64,000 nucleotides of DNA from Lachnospiraceae bacterium (GTDB taxonomy: Bacteria > Bacillota > Clostridia > Lachnospirales > Lachnospiraceae): contig VSNJ01000001.1 of the NCBI GenBank assembly GCA_009774235.1, positions 1 to 64,000 on the forward strand. Reading direction: 5' to 3'. The notes under the pieces are model-generated. The model did no database searches. It was given only the letters and a program-made list of their open reading frames with translations, and was not told the origin of the DNA. The position numbers and the translations under genes were made by a program. Positions 32,776 to 41,516 of the stretch are shown one piece after another (position 1 is the first letter of the stretch; each line of letters opens with the position of its first letter).

Positions 32776-33138
32776 TTATTTTTTTAACTTTTGTAATATC
32801 TGTTCAAGTTCTGATATATCCTGGTCACTGAGTTCATTTTTGGCCACAAGTGCGGACATCATCATGCTTATGCTGCCATTATAGATACGGTTTAGGAAAT
32901 TTCTTGTTTCTTTATGTGCAACTTCATCACGCCTGGTATTTGTATAGAAATATTTTGTACGTCCTTTTTCTTCATGCCTGATAAGATTTTTTTCTTCCAT
33001 ACGTTTGAGCATTGTTGCACAGGTGCTTTTCGCCCAGCCTTGTGTTTTATTAAGCTTTGTGAAGATGGACATAAGGGTCTGTGGTTCTTCTTCCCATAGA
33101 CATTCTAGTACATACCATTCACTTCCTGTTACTTTCAC
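32776..33138 (-). CDS. BlaI/MecI/CopY-family winged-helix repressor
   Basis: This 120-residue repressor has the family layout: EWYVLECLWEEEPQTLMSIF, then the winged helix with WAKSTCATMLKRMEEKNLI and the wing RHEEKGRTKYFYT. A C-terminal dimerisation helix pair ends SDQDISELEQILQKL. The start is a GTG ten bases after AAGGAGG. The upstream region has a near-consensus promoter whose spacer and start region carry dyads of the GTCTA/TAGAC type, so the gene is very likely autorepressed. The M56 sensor-protease gene follows at once, giving a classical repressor/sensor pair. No beta-lactamase gene lies directly downstream; the serine hydrolase at the left end of the window is not linked. Confidence 0.92.
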   Translation of the reverse strand: MKVTGSEWYVLECLWEEEPQTLMSIFTKLNKTQGWAKSTCATMLKRMEEKNLIRHEEKGRTKYFYTNTRRDEVAHKETRNFLNRIYNGSISMMMSALVAKNELSDQDISELEQILQKLKK

Positions 33139-33165
33139 TATTTATATACCTCCTTACATTATTTG

Positions 33166-33204
33166 GTCTAATCTGTAGACTTATAATAACACTATAGGTC
33201 TATA
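33166..33204. promoter_or_regulatory. Candidate BlaI-type operators
   Basis: Two dyads are visible: gtcta-atctg-tagac (33,166-33,180) and tatag-gt-ctata (33,193-33,204). One lies just downstream of the -10 box and the other within the promoter spacer, positions at which a bound BlaI-like dimer would block transcription. The half-site TAGAC/GTCTA is shared. Confidence 0.65.
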
Positions 33205-33211
33205 TTGTCAA
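33183..33211 (-). promoter_or_regulatory. SigA promoter of the blaI-like/M56 operon
   Basis: On the minus strand the -35 box is TTGACA (33,206-33,211, full consensus) and the -10 box is TATTAT (33,183-33,188), with a 17-base spacer, 45 bases upstream of the GTG start. The operator dyads overlap it. Confidence 0.8.
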
Positions 33212-33356
33212 CCAGTTTTGCTATCTTTTTATTTCCTTTTATTACATAATATGGTAATGTTATGGATGTATATATGTGTTTGTGTATTGCGAATATATAC
33301 TTGGCTTTTGCAAAAAATATGGTATCAGGATTTTTTATGAATGGAGGGATAGTATA

Positions 33357-35306
33357 ATGAAGGATAATTTTATAAAGGTTGCTGCTATTACGCCAGATAT
33401 ACGGGTGGGTGATACAGAGTTTAATACAGAAAGTATTATTAAAGATATCCATGCAGCAGCAGAAGAAGGGGTTAAACTTGCTGTTTTTCCAGAGTTATGT
33501 ATAACTGGTTACACATGTGGCGACCTTTTTCTGCAGGATACGCTTTTAAATGGAGCCATAGACGGGCTTGCAAAAATTTGTAATACATCAGATGATATTG
33601 ATATGGTTATTGTTGCAGGGCTTCCTTTTATGTATATGGGCAGGCTCTATAATGTTGCTGCTGTAATCCATAATGGTATTTTGCTTGGCATGGTTCCTAA
33701 ACAGAATATCCCTAATTATTCTGAGTTCTATGAGGCAAGACATTTTGCACCAGCACCTTCTAAAACAGATATTATTAATATCCCAGGGCTTGGTGTAGCT
33801 GGTGAGGGTATAAGTTTTGGTGCAAAGATTCTGTTCGAGGCTTTAAATATGCCTGGTTTTATGCTTGGCATAGATATATGTGAGGATTTGTGGATGCCTG
33901 TGCCTCCGTCATGTTACCATGTGATGGCTTCTGCAACTGTTATTGCTAACTTATCTGCAAGCGATGAAACGACGGGTAAGAATAATTACCGTAAGGAACT
34001 TGTAAGCAGCCAGTCTGCAAGGCTTGTGTGTGGTTATATCTATGCGGATGCAGGGGAGGGGGAGTCTTCTACAGACCTTGTTTTCTCAGGCCATAATATT
34101 ATTGCAGAAAATGGTATTGTACTTGCTGAGTCAGAACGGTTTAACAACCAGATGGTTATTAGTGAAATAGACCTTGGAAGACTTGCAAGTGAAAGAAGGC
34201 GTATAACAACTTTTAATATAAAATCTCCTGCTGAATCAGGGTATATGGTAATGGGATTTGAATTTTGTGACATTTCTGAAACTGTGCTTACAAGGAAATA
34301 TCCACGTACCCCGTTTGTTCCAGGAAATAAATCTGATATGGAACAACGCTGTAGTGAAATACTGGATATCCAGGCAATGGGGCTTAAGAAACGTCTTGCA
34401 CATACAAATTGTAAAAATGCGGTAGTGGGCATATCGGGAGGGCTTGATTCAACCCTTGCGTTAATTGTAACTGTAAAGGCATTTGATATGCTTGGGCTTG
34501 ACAGAAGTGGTATACAGTCTGTTACTATGCCTTGTTTTGGGACTACTGGCAGGACATATAATAATTCGTGTAATCTTGCTAAAAAGCTTGGTACTACGTT
34601 AAAAGAAGTTCCAATACATGAGGCTGTAAACCTGCATTTCCGTGATATTGGACATGATAGTAGTGAGCATGATGTTACTTATGAAAATGCACAGGCAAGA
34701 CAGCGTACTTTTATACTTATGGATATAGCAAACCAGGCGGGTGGCATGGTAGTAGGTACTGGAGATATGTCTGAACTTGCACTTGGATGGGCGACATACA
34801 ATGGTGACCATATGTCTATGTATGGTGTAAACTGTTCTGTCCCTAAGACACTTGTAAGGTATCTTGTACTTTATTATGCCAGGACATGCAATGACAAGGA
34901 ACTGGGTGATATTCTTATGGATGTGCTTGATACGCCTGTAAGCCCTGAACTCCTGCCGCCAAAGGATGGTGAAATATCACAGAAGACAGAAGACCTTGTA
35001 GGTCCTTATGAACTGCATGACTTTTTCTTGTATTATATGATGCGTTTTGGGTATACGCCTTCTAAAATATACAGGCTTGCAAAATATACTTTTGACGGGG
35101 CTTATAGTGAAGATATAATATATAAATGGCTGTGTACATTTTACCGCAGGTTCTTTTCACAGCAGTTTAAACGTTCATGTCTTCCAGATGGCCCAAAAGT
35201 GGGAAGTGTTGCACTTTCACCACGTGGTGACTGGAGAATGCCAAGTGATGCATCTGTAAATATGTGGATAAAAGATTTAGAACAAATAAAGGCTTGCAAT
35301 AACTAA
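33357..35306 (+). CDS. nadE: Glutamine-hydrolysing NAD+ synthetase
   Basis: This 649-residue two-domain enzyme has an N-terminal nitrilase-type glutaminase, with catalytic Glu in FPELCITGY, Lys in MVPKQNIPNYSEFYEARHF and Cys in IDICEDLWMP. The C-terminal NAD synthetase domain has the PP-loop GISGGLDSTLAL, plus VVGTGDMSELALGWATYNGDH and the C-terminal FKRSCLPDGPKVG. It converts deamido-NAD+, ATP and glutamine to NAD+ in the cytoplasm. The start is ATG 33,357, nine bases after GGAGG; the frame stays open for 27 more codons upstream without a ribosome site. It lies between two M56-type genes, and the second of these follows after only 22 bases, so it may be co-transcribed. Confidence 0.97.
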   Translation: MKDNFIKVAAITPDIRVGDTEFNTESIIKDIHAAAEEGVKLAVFPELCITGYTCGDLFLQDTLLNGAIDGLAKICNTSDDIDMVIVAGLPFMYMGRLYNVAAVIHNGILLGMVPKQNIPNYSEFYEARHFAPAPSKTDIINIPGLGVAGEGISFGAKILFEALNMPGFMLGIDICEDLWMPVPPSCYHVMASATVIANLSASDETTGKNNYRKELVSSQSARLVCGYIYADAGEGESSTDLVFSGHNIIAENGIVLAESERFNNQMVISEIDLGRLASERRRITTFNIKSPAESGYMVMGFEFCDISETVLTRKYPRTPFVPGNKSDMEQRCSEILDIQAMGLKKRLAHTNCKNAVVGISGGLDSTLALIVTVKAFDMLGLDRSGIQSVTMPCFGTTGRTYNNSCNLAKKLGTTLKEVPIHEAVNLHFRDIGHDSSEHDVTYENAQARQRTFILMDIANQAGGMVVGTGDMSELALGWATYNGDHMSMYGVNCSVPKTLVRYLVLYYARTCNDKELGDILMDVLDTPVSPELLPPKDGEISQKTEDLVGPYELHDFFLYYMMRFGYTPSKIYRLAKYTFDGAYSEDIIYKWLCTFYRRFFSQQFKRSCLPDGPKVGSVALSPRGDWRMPSDASVNMWIKDLEQIKACNN

Positions 35307-35328
35307 TTTAAAATATATGGAGGGCAGC

Positions 35329-37440
35329 ATGGATTTATTATACAGGCTTTTTTATACAATATTTTCTATGAGTGTTATAATTGCTGTAATTGTGCCAGTT
35401 GTCCTTGTGCTGCGGCTGCTGCTTGCCAAAGCGCCAAAGATATGTATTGTATATTTATGGCTTCTGGTTTTCTTCAGGGGTATATGCCCAGTAGCTTTAT
35501 CGAGTACATTTAGCATTGTGAAGGCATGGAACAGGAAGTTTCATGTACTGCTGTCCCAGACTGGTCTTGAGGTGGCTGGCAGTACAGGTATTATGAAAGG
35601 CTGGACCAATGTATTTACTAATGATATTTCTGTTAATAGAAGTTATATGGCATGTACTTATATATGGTGTGCAGGAATGGCGGGTTTGTGTATAATTTTA
35701 TTTGTGCATAGAAGAAAATCAAAGGGTGTAATTAAGGATGCTGTGCATATATATGACAGGGTGTACCAGTCTAAAGGGCTGGAAAGCCCGGTTATAACAG
35801 GGATTTTTGTTTTGAAACAGTATCTTCCCGCAGATATAAAGGTGAATGATATAAAATATCTTTTACAGCATTTTGAAGCACATAGAAAAAGAAAAGATGG
35901 TATAAAAAGATTTTTGGCTTCTTTGGTAGTTATTGTACATTGGTTTAATCCATTAATATGGGTTGCATATCATTTCCTGTCTGTTGATATTGAAATGGCA
36001 GCAGATGAAATGGTTGTTAAAAATAACGGGCAGGCTTCTGCAAATGGATATGCACAGGAAATTTTTAATTTAAAAGAAATTTCTAATAAAGGAATACTTT
36101 CTCCTTGTTTTTCTGGTGAAAGGTATTTACAGCCAAGGGTATACAGACTGTTACACATACAACAAGGAAGCAAGGGATATGTCTGTCTTGCTTTGCTTAT
36201 GCTGTTTTTGTGTTTTGCATGGATATTTTTGTTAAGGCCATTACAGATATTGTGGGCTGGAGGTACATGGGGAATAGAATATGAAACAGGAACAGACAGC
36301 AGTCTTTTTAATGACAAAGAAGATATTGTTGTGGCAAGCCTTGATACAACTTCACCTTCTGGGTTTGGAAGAACTTTGCAGCTTGTAATGACATCAGGTA
36401 CATATGATAATAGCAGTGGTTATACTGGTGATTTTATTATAAGGTTAAGTGATGGTTATGACCCAGAGATTGCCAAAGCAGAACTTAATTATTATTTTAA
36501 TGATATAAAAGATGGAAATATGCATTTTGGAGAAGGAACAAAGTTATATGCATATGATTACAATGGTGATGGCACAAATGAAATTGTAATTGGCCAGCAG
36601 GTGGAAGTGTCTGGCAGCAGGTGGAAGGAAATAACTGGTTCTAAAAGAAAAGGAAATGGGTTTTTAAATGAATATTATATCTGGAATATTGAGGAAACTT
36701 CATTAAAAAAGGTTTCAGATGCAATTTATGATACATCAGGCAAAGAGCCCGCATCATGCCAGTTTGATATACCTGAAATGACTACCAGGGTATTTATTAC
36801 AGAACTTCAAGGTAAAAAGATGTACTATGTATGGAATACAGGACAGGAAAGATACCAGCAGATGGAACTGGAGGAAGATGATATTAAAAAATACAGGACA
36901 GATTATAATGGTCCTGCTAGCGGAGATGGTGAAAAAAATTCGCATACTCTTGAAAGTAATGGAACTGCCCTTATAGAAATAAAAACACAAAAAGATGCAA
37001 GTGGAAGTGAAGTTATAAAGGAAATTATTTTAAATCCTGGCACATCTTCAAGGAAAATGAAAACAGCAGAAGGGTATTTCTGTGATATAAAATGGGTGAT
37101 GGCTGCTGATGGAATTACAGGCAGGTATGCAGTCCTTATTTATAATGGGTTAAAAGCACAGACTTTTATAATATATGATTTAGAAGAACAGGATGTATAC
37201 TATTCCCATGAGGATGGTAATAATATTCTTAATGAAACTTATAAAAAATATAATGGGAACGATGCTAGGTTTAATGAGGAAAGTCCTACAGTATATACTC
37301 TTATGGAGAAAGACGGGGACACGCTTAAAATAGGTTTTGCTGCAAGTTCTAATGATGGGGCAGCAGTTAATGGCAGCTATGTATATAATACAGTTACAAA
37401 AAATATTTCAAATTTTAGTTATATGCAGGACAAAAACTAA
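35329..37440 (+). CDS. M56-like membrane protein with altered zinc motif and outer domain
   Basis: This is a 703-residue relative of BlaR1. It has membrane helices at about residues 5-32, 38-56 and 107-126, then the M56 region, in which the zinc motif reads LLQHFEAHRKRKD instead of the family's ILAHELAHxxRRD. The two histidines (181 and 185) keep their spacing, but the catalytic glutamate position holds Phe, with a Glu one residue later. The third-ligand segment MAADEMVV is kept. A further helix (about 270-290) leads to an outer domain of about 400 residues with YDYNGDGTNEIVIG, an FG-GAP/EF-like calcium segment. The protein may be an inactive protease or a pure sensor. The start is the ATG six bases after GGAGGGC. 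No repressor gene accompanies it; nadE is upstream. Confidence 0.78.
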   Translation: MDLLYRLFYTIFSMSVIIAVIVPVVLVLRLLLAKAPKICIVYLWLLVFFRGICPVALSSTFSIVKAWNRKFHVLLSQTGLEVAGSTGIMKGWTNVFTNDISVNRSYMACTYIWCAGMAGLCIILFVHRRKSKGVIKDAVHIYDRVYQSKGLESPVITGIFVLKQYLPADIKVNDIKYLLQHFEAHRKRKDGIKRFLASLVVIVHWFNPLIWVAYHFLSVDIEMAADEMVVKNNGQASANGYAQEIFNLKEISNKGILSPCFSGERYLQPRVYRLLHIQQGSKGYVCLALLMLFLCFAWIFLLRPLQILWAGGTWGIEYETGTDSSLFNDKEDIVVASLDTTSPSGFGRTLQLVMTSGTYDNSSGYTGDFIIRLSDGYDPEIAKAELNYYFNDIKDGNMHFGEGTKLYAYDYNGDGTNEIVIGQQVEVSGSRWKEITGSKRKGNGFLNEYYIWNIEETSLKKVSDAIYDTSGKEPASCQFDIPEMTTRVFITELQGKKMYYVWNTGQERYQQMELEEDDIKKYRTDYNGPASGDGEKNSHTLESNGTALIEIKTQKDASGSEVIKEIILNPGTSSRKMKTAEGYFCDIKWVMAADGITGRYAVLIYNGLKAQTFIIYDLEEQDVYYSHEDGNNILNETYKKYNGNDARFNEESPTVYTLMEKDGDTLKIGFAASSNDGAAVNGSYVYNTVTKNISNFSYMQDKN

Positions 37441-37452
37441 TGGAAAATACAA

Positions 37453-37491
37453 AAAGGGGATATCGTTGCTGGATATGTGCGGTACCCCTTT
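37453..37491 (+). terminator. Possible terminator between the M56-like gene and the DUF402 gene
   Basis: The stem aaagggg/ccccttt has a 25-base loop and lies 12 bases after the stop. The following sequence is only moderately T-rich (aaatgtttt), so the call is weak. Confidence 0.35.
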
Positions 37492-37963
37492 AAATGTTTT
37501 CAATATAGGATGTATATTTGTTAAAATTGCCTGAGTAGATTGTTTTAAGAAGTGAGTCAGCATTGCGCAGAGCTGCTGCTATAGTAGAATTTGACAATAT
37601 TCCGCTTTCCATTGCATCAGCAAACTCATCCATGTCAACGACTTCAACGTGTCCGTCAGGATATATAAGTATATCAATTAATAAGTCGTTAAATGTAAAG
37701 GAGTTAGTTTTGTTATTATATATTGTTTCAATAATATCACAGTACCAATATACAAGGGTGCCATTTTCATTAAATATTTTACTTACTTTGATGCCATCAT
37801 TTATAAAATACGCAGAAATACCGTTGTTTATATCATGCCTGGGTTTTAAAACATCCCATTTTGTGATGATAATGTTGTCTTTAAAATGTATAATATTGTC
37901 GTTTTTTAATTCAATTATTTCTTCAGGTATGAAACGTTTGCGGAATAGCCGTATATTGTCCAT
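37490..37963 (-). CDS. DUF402-domain protein
   Basis: This 157-residue protein has the conserved DUF402 C-terminal half: TLVYWYCDIIE, FNDLLIDILIYPDGHVEV and DMDEFADAMESGILS (roughly residues 75-135). In studied members (for example nucleoside tri- and diphosphatases, Ntdp, of Staphylococcus and FomD) these acidic residues hold divalent metal. A phosphatase-like activity is therefore possible, but the substrate here is unknown. It has its own near-consensus promoter and points leftward toward the M56-like gene. The last residues (SLLKTIYSGNFNKYTSYIEN) are family-variable. Confidence 0.85.
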   Translation of the reverse strand: MDNIRLFRKRFIPEEIIELKNDNIIHFKDNIIITKWDVLKPRHDINNGISAYFINDGIKVSKIFNENGTLVYWYCDIIETIYNNKTNSFTFNDLLIDILIYPDGHVEVVDMDEFADAMESGILSNSTIAAALRNADSLLKTIYSGNFNKYTSYIENI

Positions 37964-38012
37964 AATATGTCCCCATTCTATAATATATTTTGTGAAAAAA
38001 AGTATTGGAATA

Positions 38013-38041
38013 ATTATAATAGTGTAATGATGTAATGTAAA
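38013..38041 (-). promoter_or_regulatory. SigA promoter of the DUF402 gene
   Basis: On the minus strand TTTACA (38,036-38,041) and TATAAT (38,013-38,018) are separated by 17 bases, about 50 bases upstream of the DUF402 start codon. Confidence 0.6.
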
Positions 38042-38126
38042 GAAGTAATCATAATTTTTTTAAAAACATTTATATAAAATCCTGCATAAAGCATAATTAT
38101 ATTTAATATTGTATAGTTGTTAATAT

Positions 38127-38294
38127 AACACAGGTTCCATGTTCCAGTTAAACATATTTTGTCCAGGGCACGTTCCCACTGCATTGGAAACACAGCAGTA
38201 CATAGAATTTGAAAAGACCAGATTCAAGCACTTGCGTTTCCAAAGCGCCCCTTTAATGGAATATGTTTAACTGGGATATTGGAACTGCTGTGTA
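38127..38294. repeat. Long inverted-repeat intergenic element, copy B
   Basis: The outer arms pair over about 30 bases: gttccatgttccagttaaac at 38,134 onward against gtttaactgggatattggaac ending 38,285, with further aacacagg/ctgctgtgtt pairing outside. The inner 52-base core (38,180-38,231) is related, as its reverse complement, to 4,529-4,580 of copy A; the shared part begins gtgctt(g/a)aatctggt. Most differences between the cores are transitions. It lies in the 453-base gap between the DUF402 gene and the atp operon. That gap otherwise holds only the DUF402 promoter and the atp leader. Confidence 0.7.
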
Positions 38295-38416
38295 AATTAT
38301 ATGTTTAGTGCATATATATGCTTATTATAAATATTTGTGTAGACTTTTTTAGGACTATATCTTATAATAATATCTGGAAAGTAATACCATCTGTCTGTAA
38401 GGAGGAATGTAGCAAA

Positions 38417-38770
38417 TTGGAGGATAAAGACCATAAGGTTTTGAAAAGTTTTGTAATGATAACGCAAATCAGTGTTAATATGATGGTGCCAATATTTCTT
38501 TGTGCTGCGCTTGGTGTGTGGCTTAACAGGCTGCTTGGTACAGATGTCTGCTTTCTTGTGCTTGTGTTTATAGGCATTGGTGCATCATTCCGGAATGTTT
38601 ATATACTTACAAAATCATTTTATTCTGCTGATATGAAAAAAGAGCATGACAGAATTAAGTATATACAGGAATTGAAAGATTATAGCAGTAGTCCTGGGGA
38701 GAAAGAGGAATATAAGGAAATAGTTAAGACAAAGCGTTATCCTGAAAACAAAGGGCCAGCTAGAAAGTAA
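38417..38770 (+). CDS. AtpZ/AtpI-like ATP synthase accessory protein
   Basis: This 117-residue protein has two membrane helices (about residues 14-34 and 45-65: MMVPIFLCAALGVWLN and FLVLVFIGIGASFRNVY) and a charged tail (GEKEEYKEIVKTKRYPENKG). The pattern is that of the AtpZ/AtpI (F0F1-ATPase_I) family of small proteins encoded before atpB, thought to help c-ring assembly or magnesium/calcium transport. The start is inferred as TTG 38,417, eleven bases after AAGGAGG. The frame is open 33 codons further upstream, but that ATG lacks a ribosome site. It is the first gene of the atp operon. Confidence 0.72.
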   Translation: MEDKDHKVLKSFVMITQISVNMMVPIFLCAALGVWLNRLLGTDVCFLVLVFIGIGASFRNVYILTKSFYSADMKKEHDRIKYIQELKDYSSSPGEKEEYKEIVKTKRYPENKGPARK

Positions 38771-38785
38771 AAGGGGTTTCTTGTA

Positions 38786-39178
38786 ATGAAAAAGGCAAAA
38801 CAAATCCTGAAAGAAATGTTTGCTGGGCTGGTAGTATGGTTACTGCCAGTTTTGATTATATTAGTTATAGTAGCAAGACATAAGCTTGCCATGACAATGG
38901 GGGTATTGCTTGGTGGAGCAACAGCGGCAGGGCTTTTATTACACATGTACCATCATCTTGATATAGCACTTGACATGGATGTAAAACATGCACAGAGCCA
39001 TATACAGTTTGCTGCTATAAGAAGGCTTTTCTTTATGGCACTTGTAATTGCAGTGTCTATGGTATGGCATATGTATTTCCATCCTGTAGGTACTGTTTGT
39101 GGATTATTTGGCATGAAGATTTCCGCTTATTTGCAACCCGCAGTTCATAAGATAGTGGGGCGTATACAAAGGTGGTAG
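38786..39178 (+). CDS. atpI: ATP synthase protein I-like membrane protein
   Basis: This 130-residue protein has four hydrophobic segments (ending about residues 32, 53, 93 and 112) and matches the ATP-synt_I pattern. The N-terminal helix pair VVWLLPVLIILVIVA and MTMGVLLGGATAAGLLLHMY is followed by RRLFFMALVIAVSMVWHMY. It sits 15 bases after the preceding small membrane gene and 63 bases before atpB, the normal position of atpI. Family members assist c-ring assembly. Sequence conservation is low in this family, so the symbol rests mainly on position and topology. Confidence 0.75.
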   Translation: MKKAKQILKEMFAGLVVWLLPVLIILVIVARHKLAMTMGVLLGGATAAGLLLHMYHHLDIALDMDVKHAQSHIQFAAIRRLFFMALVIAVSMVWHMYFHPVGTVCGLFGMKISAYLQPAVHKIVGRIQRW

Positions 39179-39241
39179 TGTTTTGACAATATATTAATAT
39201 TGTTATTTCAATACAATCTTATAGAAAAGGAGGGTGAAAAT

Positions 39242-40012
39242 GTGGGAAATGGCGTCTTAGATTTGCCGCAGGTCTTTAGCAGGGTTTTTCTTGCTGACAG
39301 CGGTGAGCAGGTTGACTTCTTTATAAGAGGTTATTCAAATACAAAATTCTCATTCTTTGGATGGGATGTGTATCTTACAACAACGCATATATCTATGATT
39401 ATTGTTATTGCTGCTATACTTGTTTTTGCAGTATGTGCAAACCGTGCCATTAAGAATGCAGATCCTAACAAAGTACCAGGTCCGTTCCTGAATGTGGTTG
39501 AACTTATAGTTGAATCACTTGATGGAATGGTAAAAGGTACAATGGGACCTAAAAAGGCAATGGCTTTCAGAAACTATGTAAGTGCACTGTTTCTGTTTAT
39601 ACTTGCCTGTAACCTGTCAGGCTTGTTGGGATTAAGACCGCCAACAGCAGATTTTGGTGTAACATTTCCTCTTGCAGTTATTACATGGGTAATGATTCAG
39701 TACAATGGATTTAAGTACCAGGGAATGGGCAAGATAAAAGCTTTATTTGAGCCAATTTTCTTATTCTTCCCAATGAATCTTATTAGTGAATTTTCAACAC
39801 CTGTGTCAATGTCACTCCGTTTATTTGGTAATATATTATCAGGAACGGTTATGATGGGGCTGCTTTATGGTTTGTTGCCAAGAGTTCTTACTCTTATATG
39901 GCCTGCCGCACTTCATGCATATCTGGATGTATTTTCTGGATGTATACAGGCATATGTATTCTGTATGTTGACAATGAGTTTTGTTTCTGATGCAATAGGG
40001 GAAGATGCCTGA
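39242..40012 (+). CDS. atpB: F-type ATPase subunit a
   Basis: This 256-residue membrane subunit has the typical helices 5 and 6: MNLISEFSTPVSMSLRLFGNILSGT, whose arginine in SLRLFGN is the essential ion-channel residue, and the C-terminal HAYLDVFSGCIQAYVFCML. It forms the stator ion channel against the c-ring. The start is a GTG (39,242) seven bases after AAGGAGGG; the upstream open frame is not used. It is the third gene of the atp operon, with atpE following after 76 bases. Confidence 0.96.
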   Translation: MGNGVLDLPQVFSRVFLADSGEQVDFFIRGYSNTKFSFFGWDVYLTTTHISMIIVIAAILVFAVCANRAIKNADPNKVPGPFLNVVELIVESLDGMVKGTMGPKKAMAFRNYVSALFLFILACNLSGLLGLRPPTADFGVTFPLAVITWVMIQYNGFKYQGMGKIKALFEPIFLFFPMNLISEFSTPVSMSLRLFGNILSGTVMMGLLYGLLPRVLTLIWPAALHAYLDVFSGCIQAYVFCMLTMSFVSDAIGEDA

Positions 40013-40076
40013 GCGTAGTATATGTTAAAAATGTTCTGGTATCACAATGTATTTATTGGTTAAATGTTATTTTTAA

Positions 40077-40352
<276 letters not shown>

Positions 40353-40393
40353 TTTATGCAATTACCAGATTGCAGCAGAAAGGAGGCTGAAAA

Positions 40394-40951
40394 GTGAGTG
40401 GTGTGGTAAAAGTAGCTTTGTCGGGCAATGCACTTGGCGATTATATATTTGGTTTGGACCCACAGCTTCTTGTTGATGCGCTTATAACCATAATTGCGAT
40501 GTTTGCATTATTCCTCTTACTTTCTTATCTGCTCTTTAACCCTGCACGCAATATGTTACAGAAAAGGCAGGATTTTATAAAAGAACAGCTTGAAACAGCA
40601 GCTAAAGAAAAAGAGGATGCCATACAGTTTAAGTCAGAATATGATGCAAAACTTAAGGCAGTTGATAAGGAAGCTGAGGAAATCCTTAGCGAGACCCGTA
40701 AGAAGGCAATGAAAAAAGAAAGCGTCATTATTAATGAGGCAAAGGAAGAATCTGCAAGAATCCTTGAAAGGGCAAACCATGAGGTTGAACTTGAGAAATC
40801 TAAGGTAAAGGATGATGTGAAGCAGGAAATTATTGCTGTTGCATCCATTATGGCAGGTAAGATTGTTGCATCTTCTTTAGATGATAAGAAACAGTCACAG
40901 TTAATTGCAGACACTTTAAAAGAGATGGGTGATGAAACATGGCTAAGTTAG
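40394..40951 (+). CDS. atpF: F-type ATPase subunit b
   Basis: This 185-residue protein has one membrane helix (about residues 27-48, ALITIIAMFALFLLLSYLLF), then NPARNMLQKRQDFI and a long charged coiled coil ending VASSLDDKKQSQLI. It is the peripheral stalk linking F0 to F1. The start is GTG 40,394 after AAAGGAGGC. The 3' end overlaps atpH by 13 bases, so the two are translationally coupled. Confidence 0.95.
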   Translation: MSGVVKVALSGNALGDYIFGLDPQLLVDALITIIAMFALFLLLSYLLFNPARNMLQKRQDFIKEQLETAAKEKEDAIQFKSEYDAKLKAVDKEAEEILSETRKKAMKKESVIINEAKEESARILERANHEVELEKSKVKDDVKQEIIAVASIMAGKIVASSLDDKKQSQLIADTLKEMGDETWLS

Positions 40952-41490
40952 TATCAAAAACATACGGCGATGCTTTGTTTGAAGTTGCCGTAGAACAGGG
41001 CACACTGGATACCATGCTTGAAGAAGTGGAAGCAGTTTTACAGGTGCTTAGGGATAACAAAGAATACATTAGTCTTCTTTCACACCCAAGAATTCCGGCT
41101 GAAGAGAAAAAGGTTATGGTAGAAAAGGCATTTAAAGGGAAAGTTTCCTCTGAACTTACTGGATTTATTATAACCATTGTAGAAAAAGGCCGTTTTTCAG
41201 AAATAGAAGATATACTTTTATATTTTATGTCAAAAGTATGGGATGAAAAGAAGATTGGTGTTGCCTGTGTGACATCTGCTGCTGCTTTGTCAGACACACA
41301 GAAGAAGGAAATAGAAGCAAAGCTTCTGAAAACTACTTCATATGTAAAGTTCCGTATGAGTTATTCTGTCAATCCTGCTTTGATTGGCGGAATGGTTATA
41401 CAGATAGGTGACAGGGTAGTAGACAGCAGTGTAAAAACAAAGCTGGAAAATATGGCTAAGGAGCTTAATAAAATCCAGCTGTCTAATTAA
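40939..41490 (+). CDS. atpH: F-type ATPase subunit delta
   Basis: This 183-residue protein has the OSCP/delta pattern: [15 protein letters not shown] near the N-terminus, a helical N-domain ([20 protein letters not shown]), [12 protein letters not shown] and the C-terminal [21 protein letters not shown]. It caps the F1 head onto the b stalk. The start overlaps the end of atpF. Confidence 0.95.
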   Translation: MAKLVSKTYGDALFEVAVEQGTLDTMLEEVEAVLQVLRDNKEYISLLSHPRIPAEEKKVMVEKAFKGKVSSELTGFIITIVEKGRFSEIEDILLYFMSKVWDEKKIGVACVTSAAALSDTQKKEIEAKLLKTTSYVKFRMSYSVNPALIGGMVIQIGDRVVDSSVKTKLENMAKELNKIQLSN

Positions 41491-41516
41491 AAATTGAAGG
41501 AAGGTGCAAGAGTAAC

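Noticed and set aside
30003..33138. Beta-lactam resistance locus (blaI-blaR1-blaZ)
   Set aside because: No beta-lactamase gene is adjacent, and the sensor outer domain lacks the penicillin-binding SxxK/KTG layout that I could recognise. Only the repressor/protease logic is supported.
33192..33452. Leftward 86-codon frame upstream of nadE
   Set aside because: It crosses the blaI-like promoter and the nadE start, has no ribosome site, and has the composition of an AT-rich chance frame.
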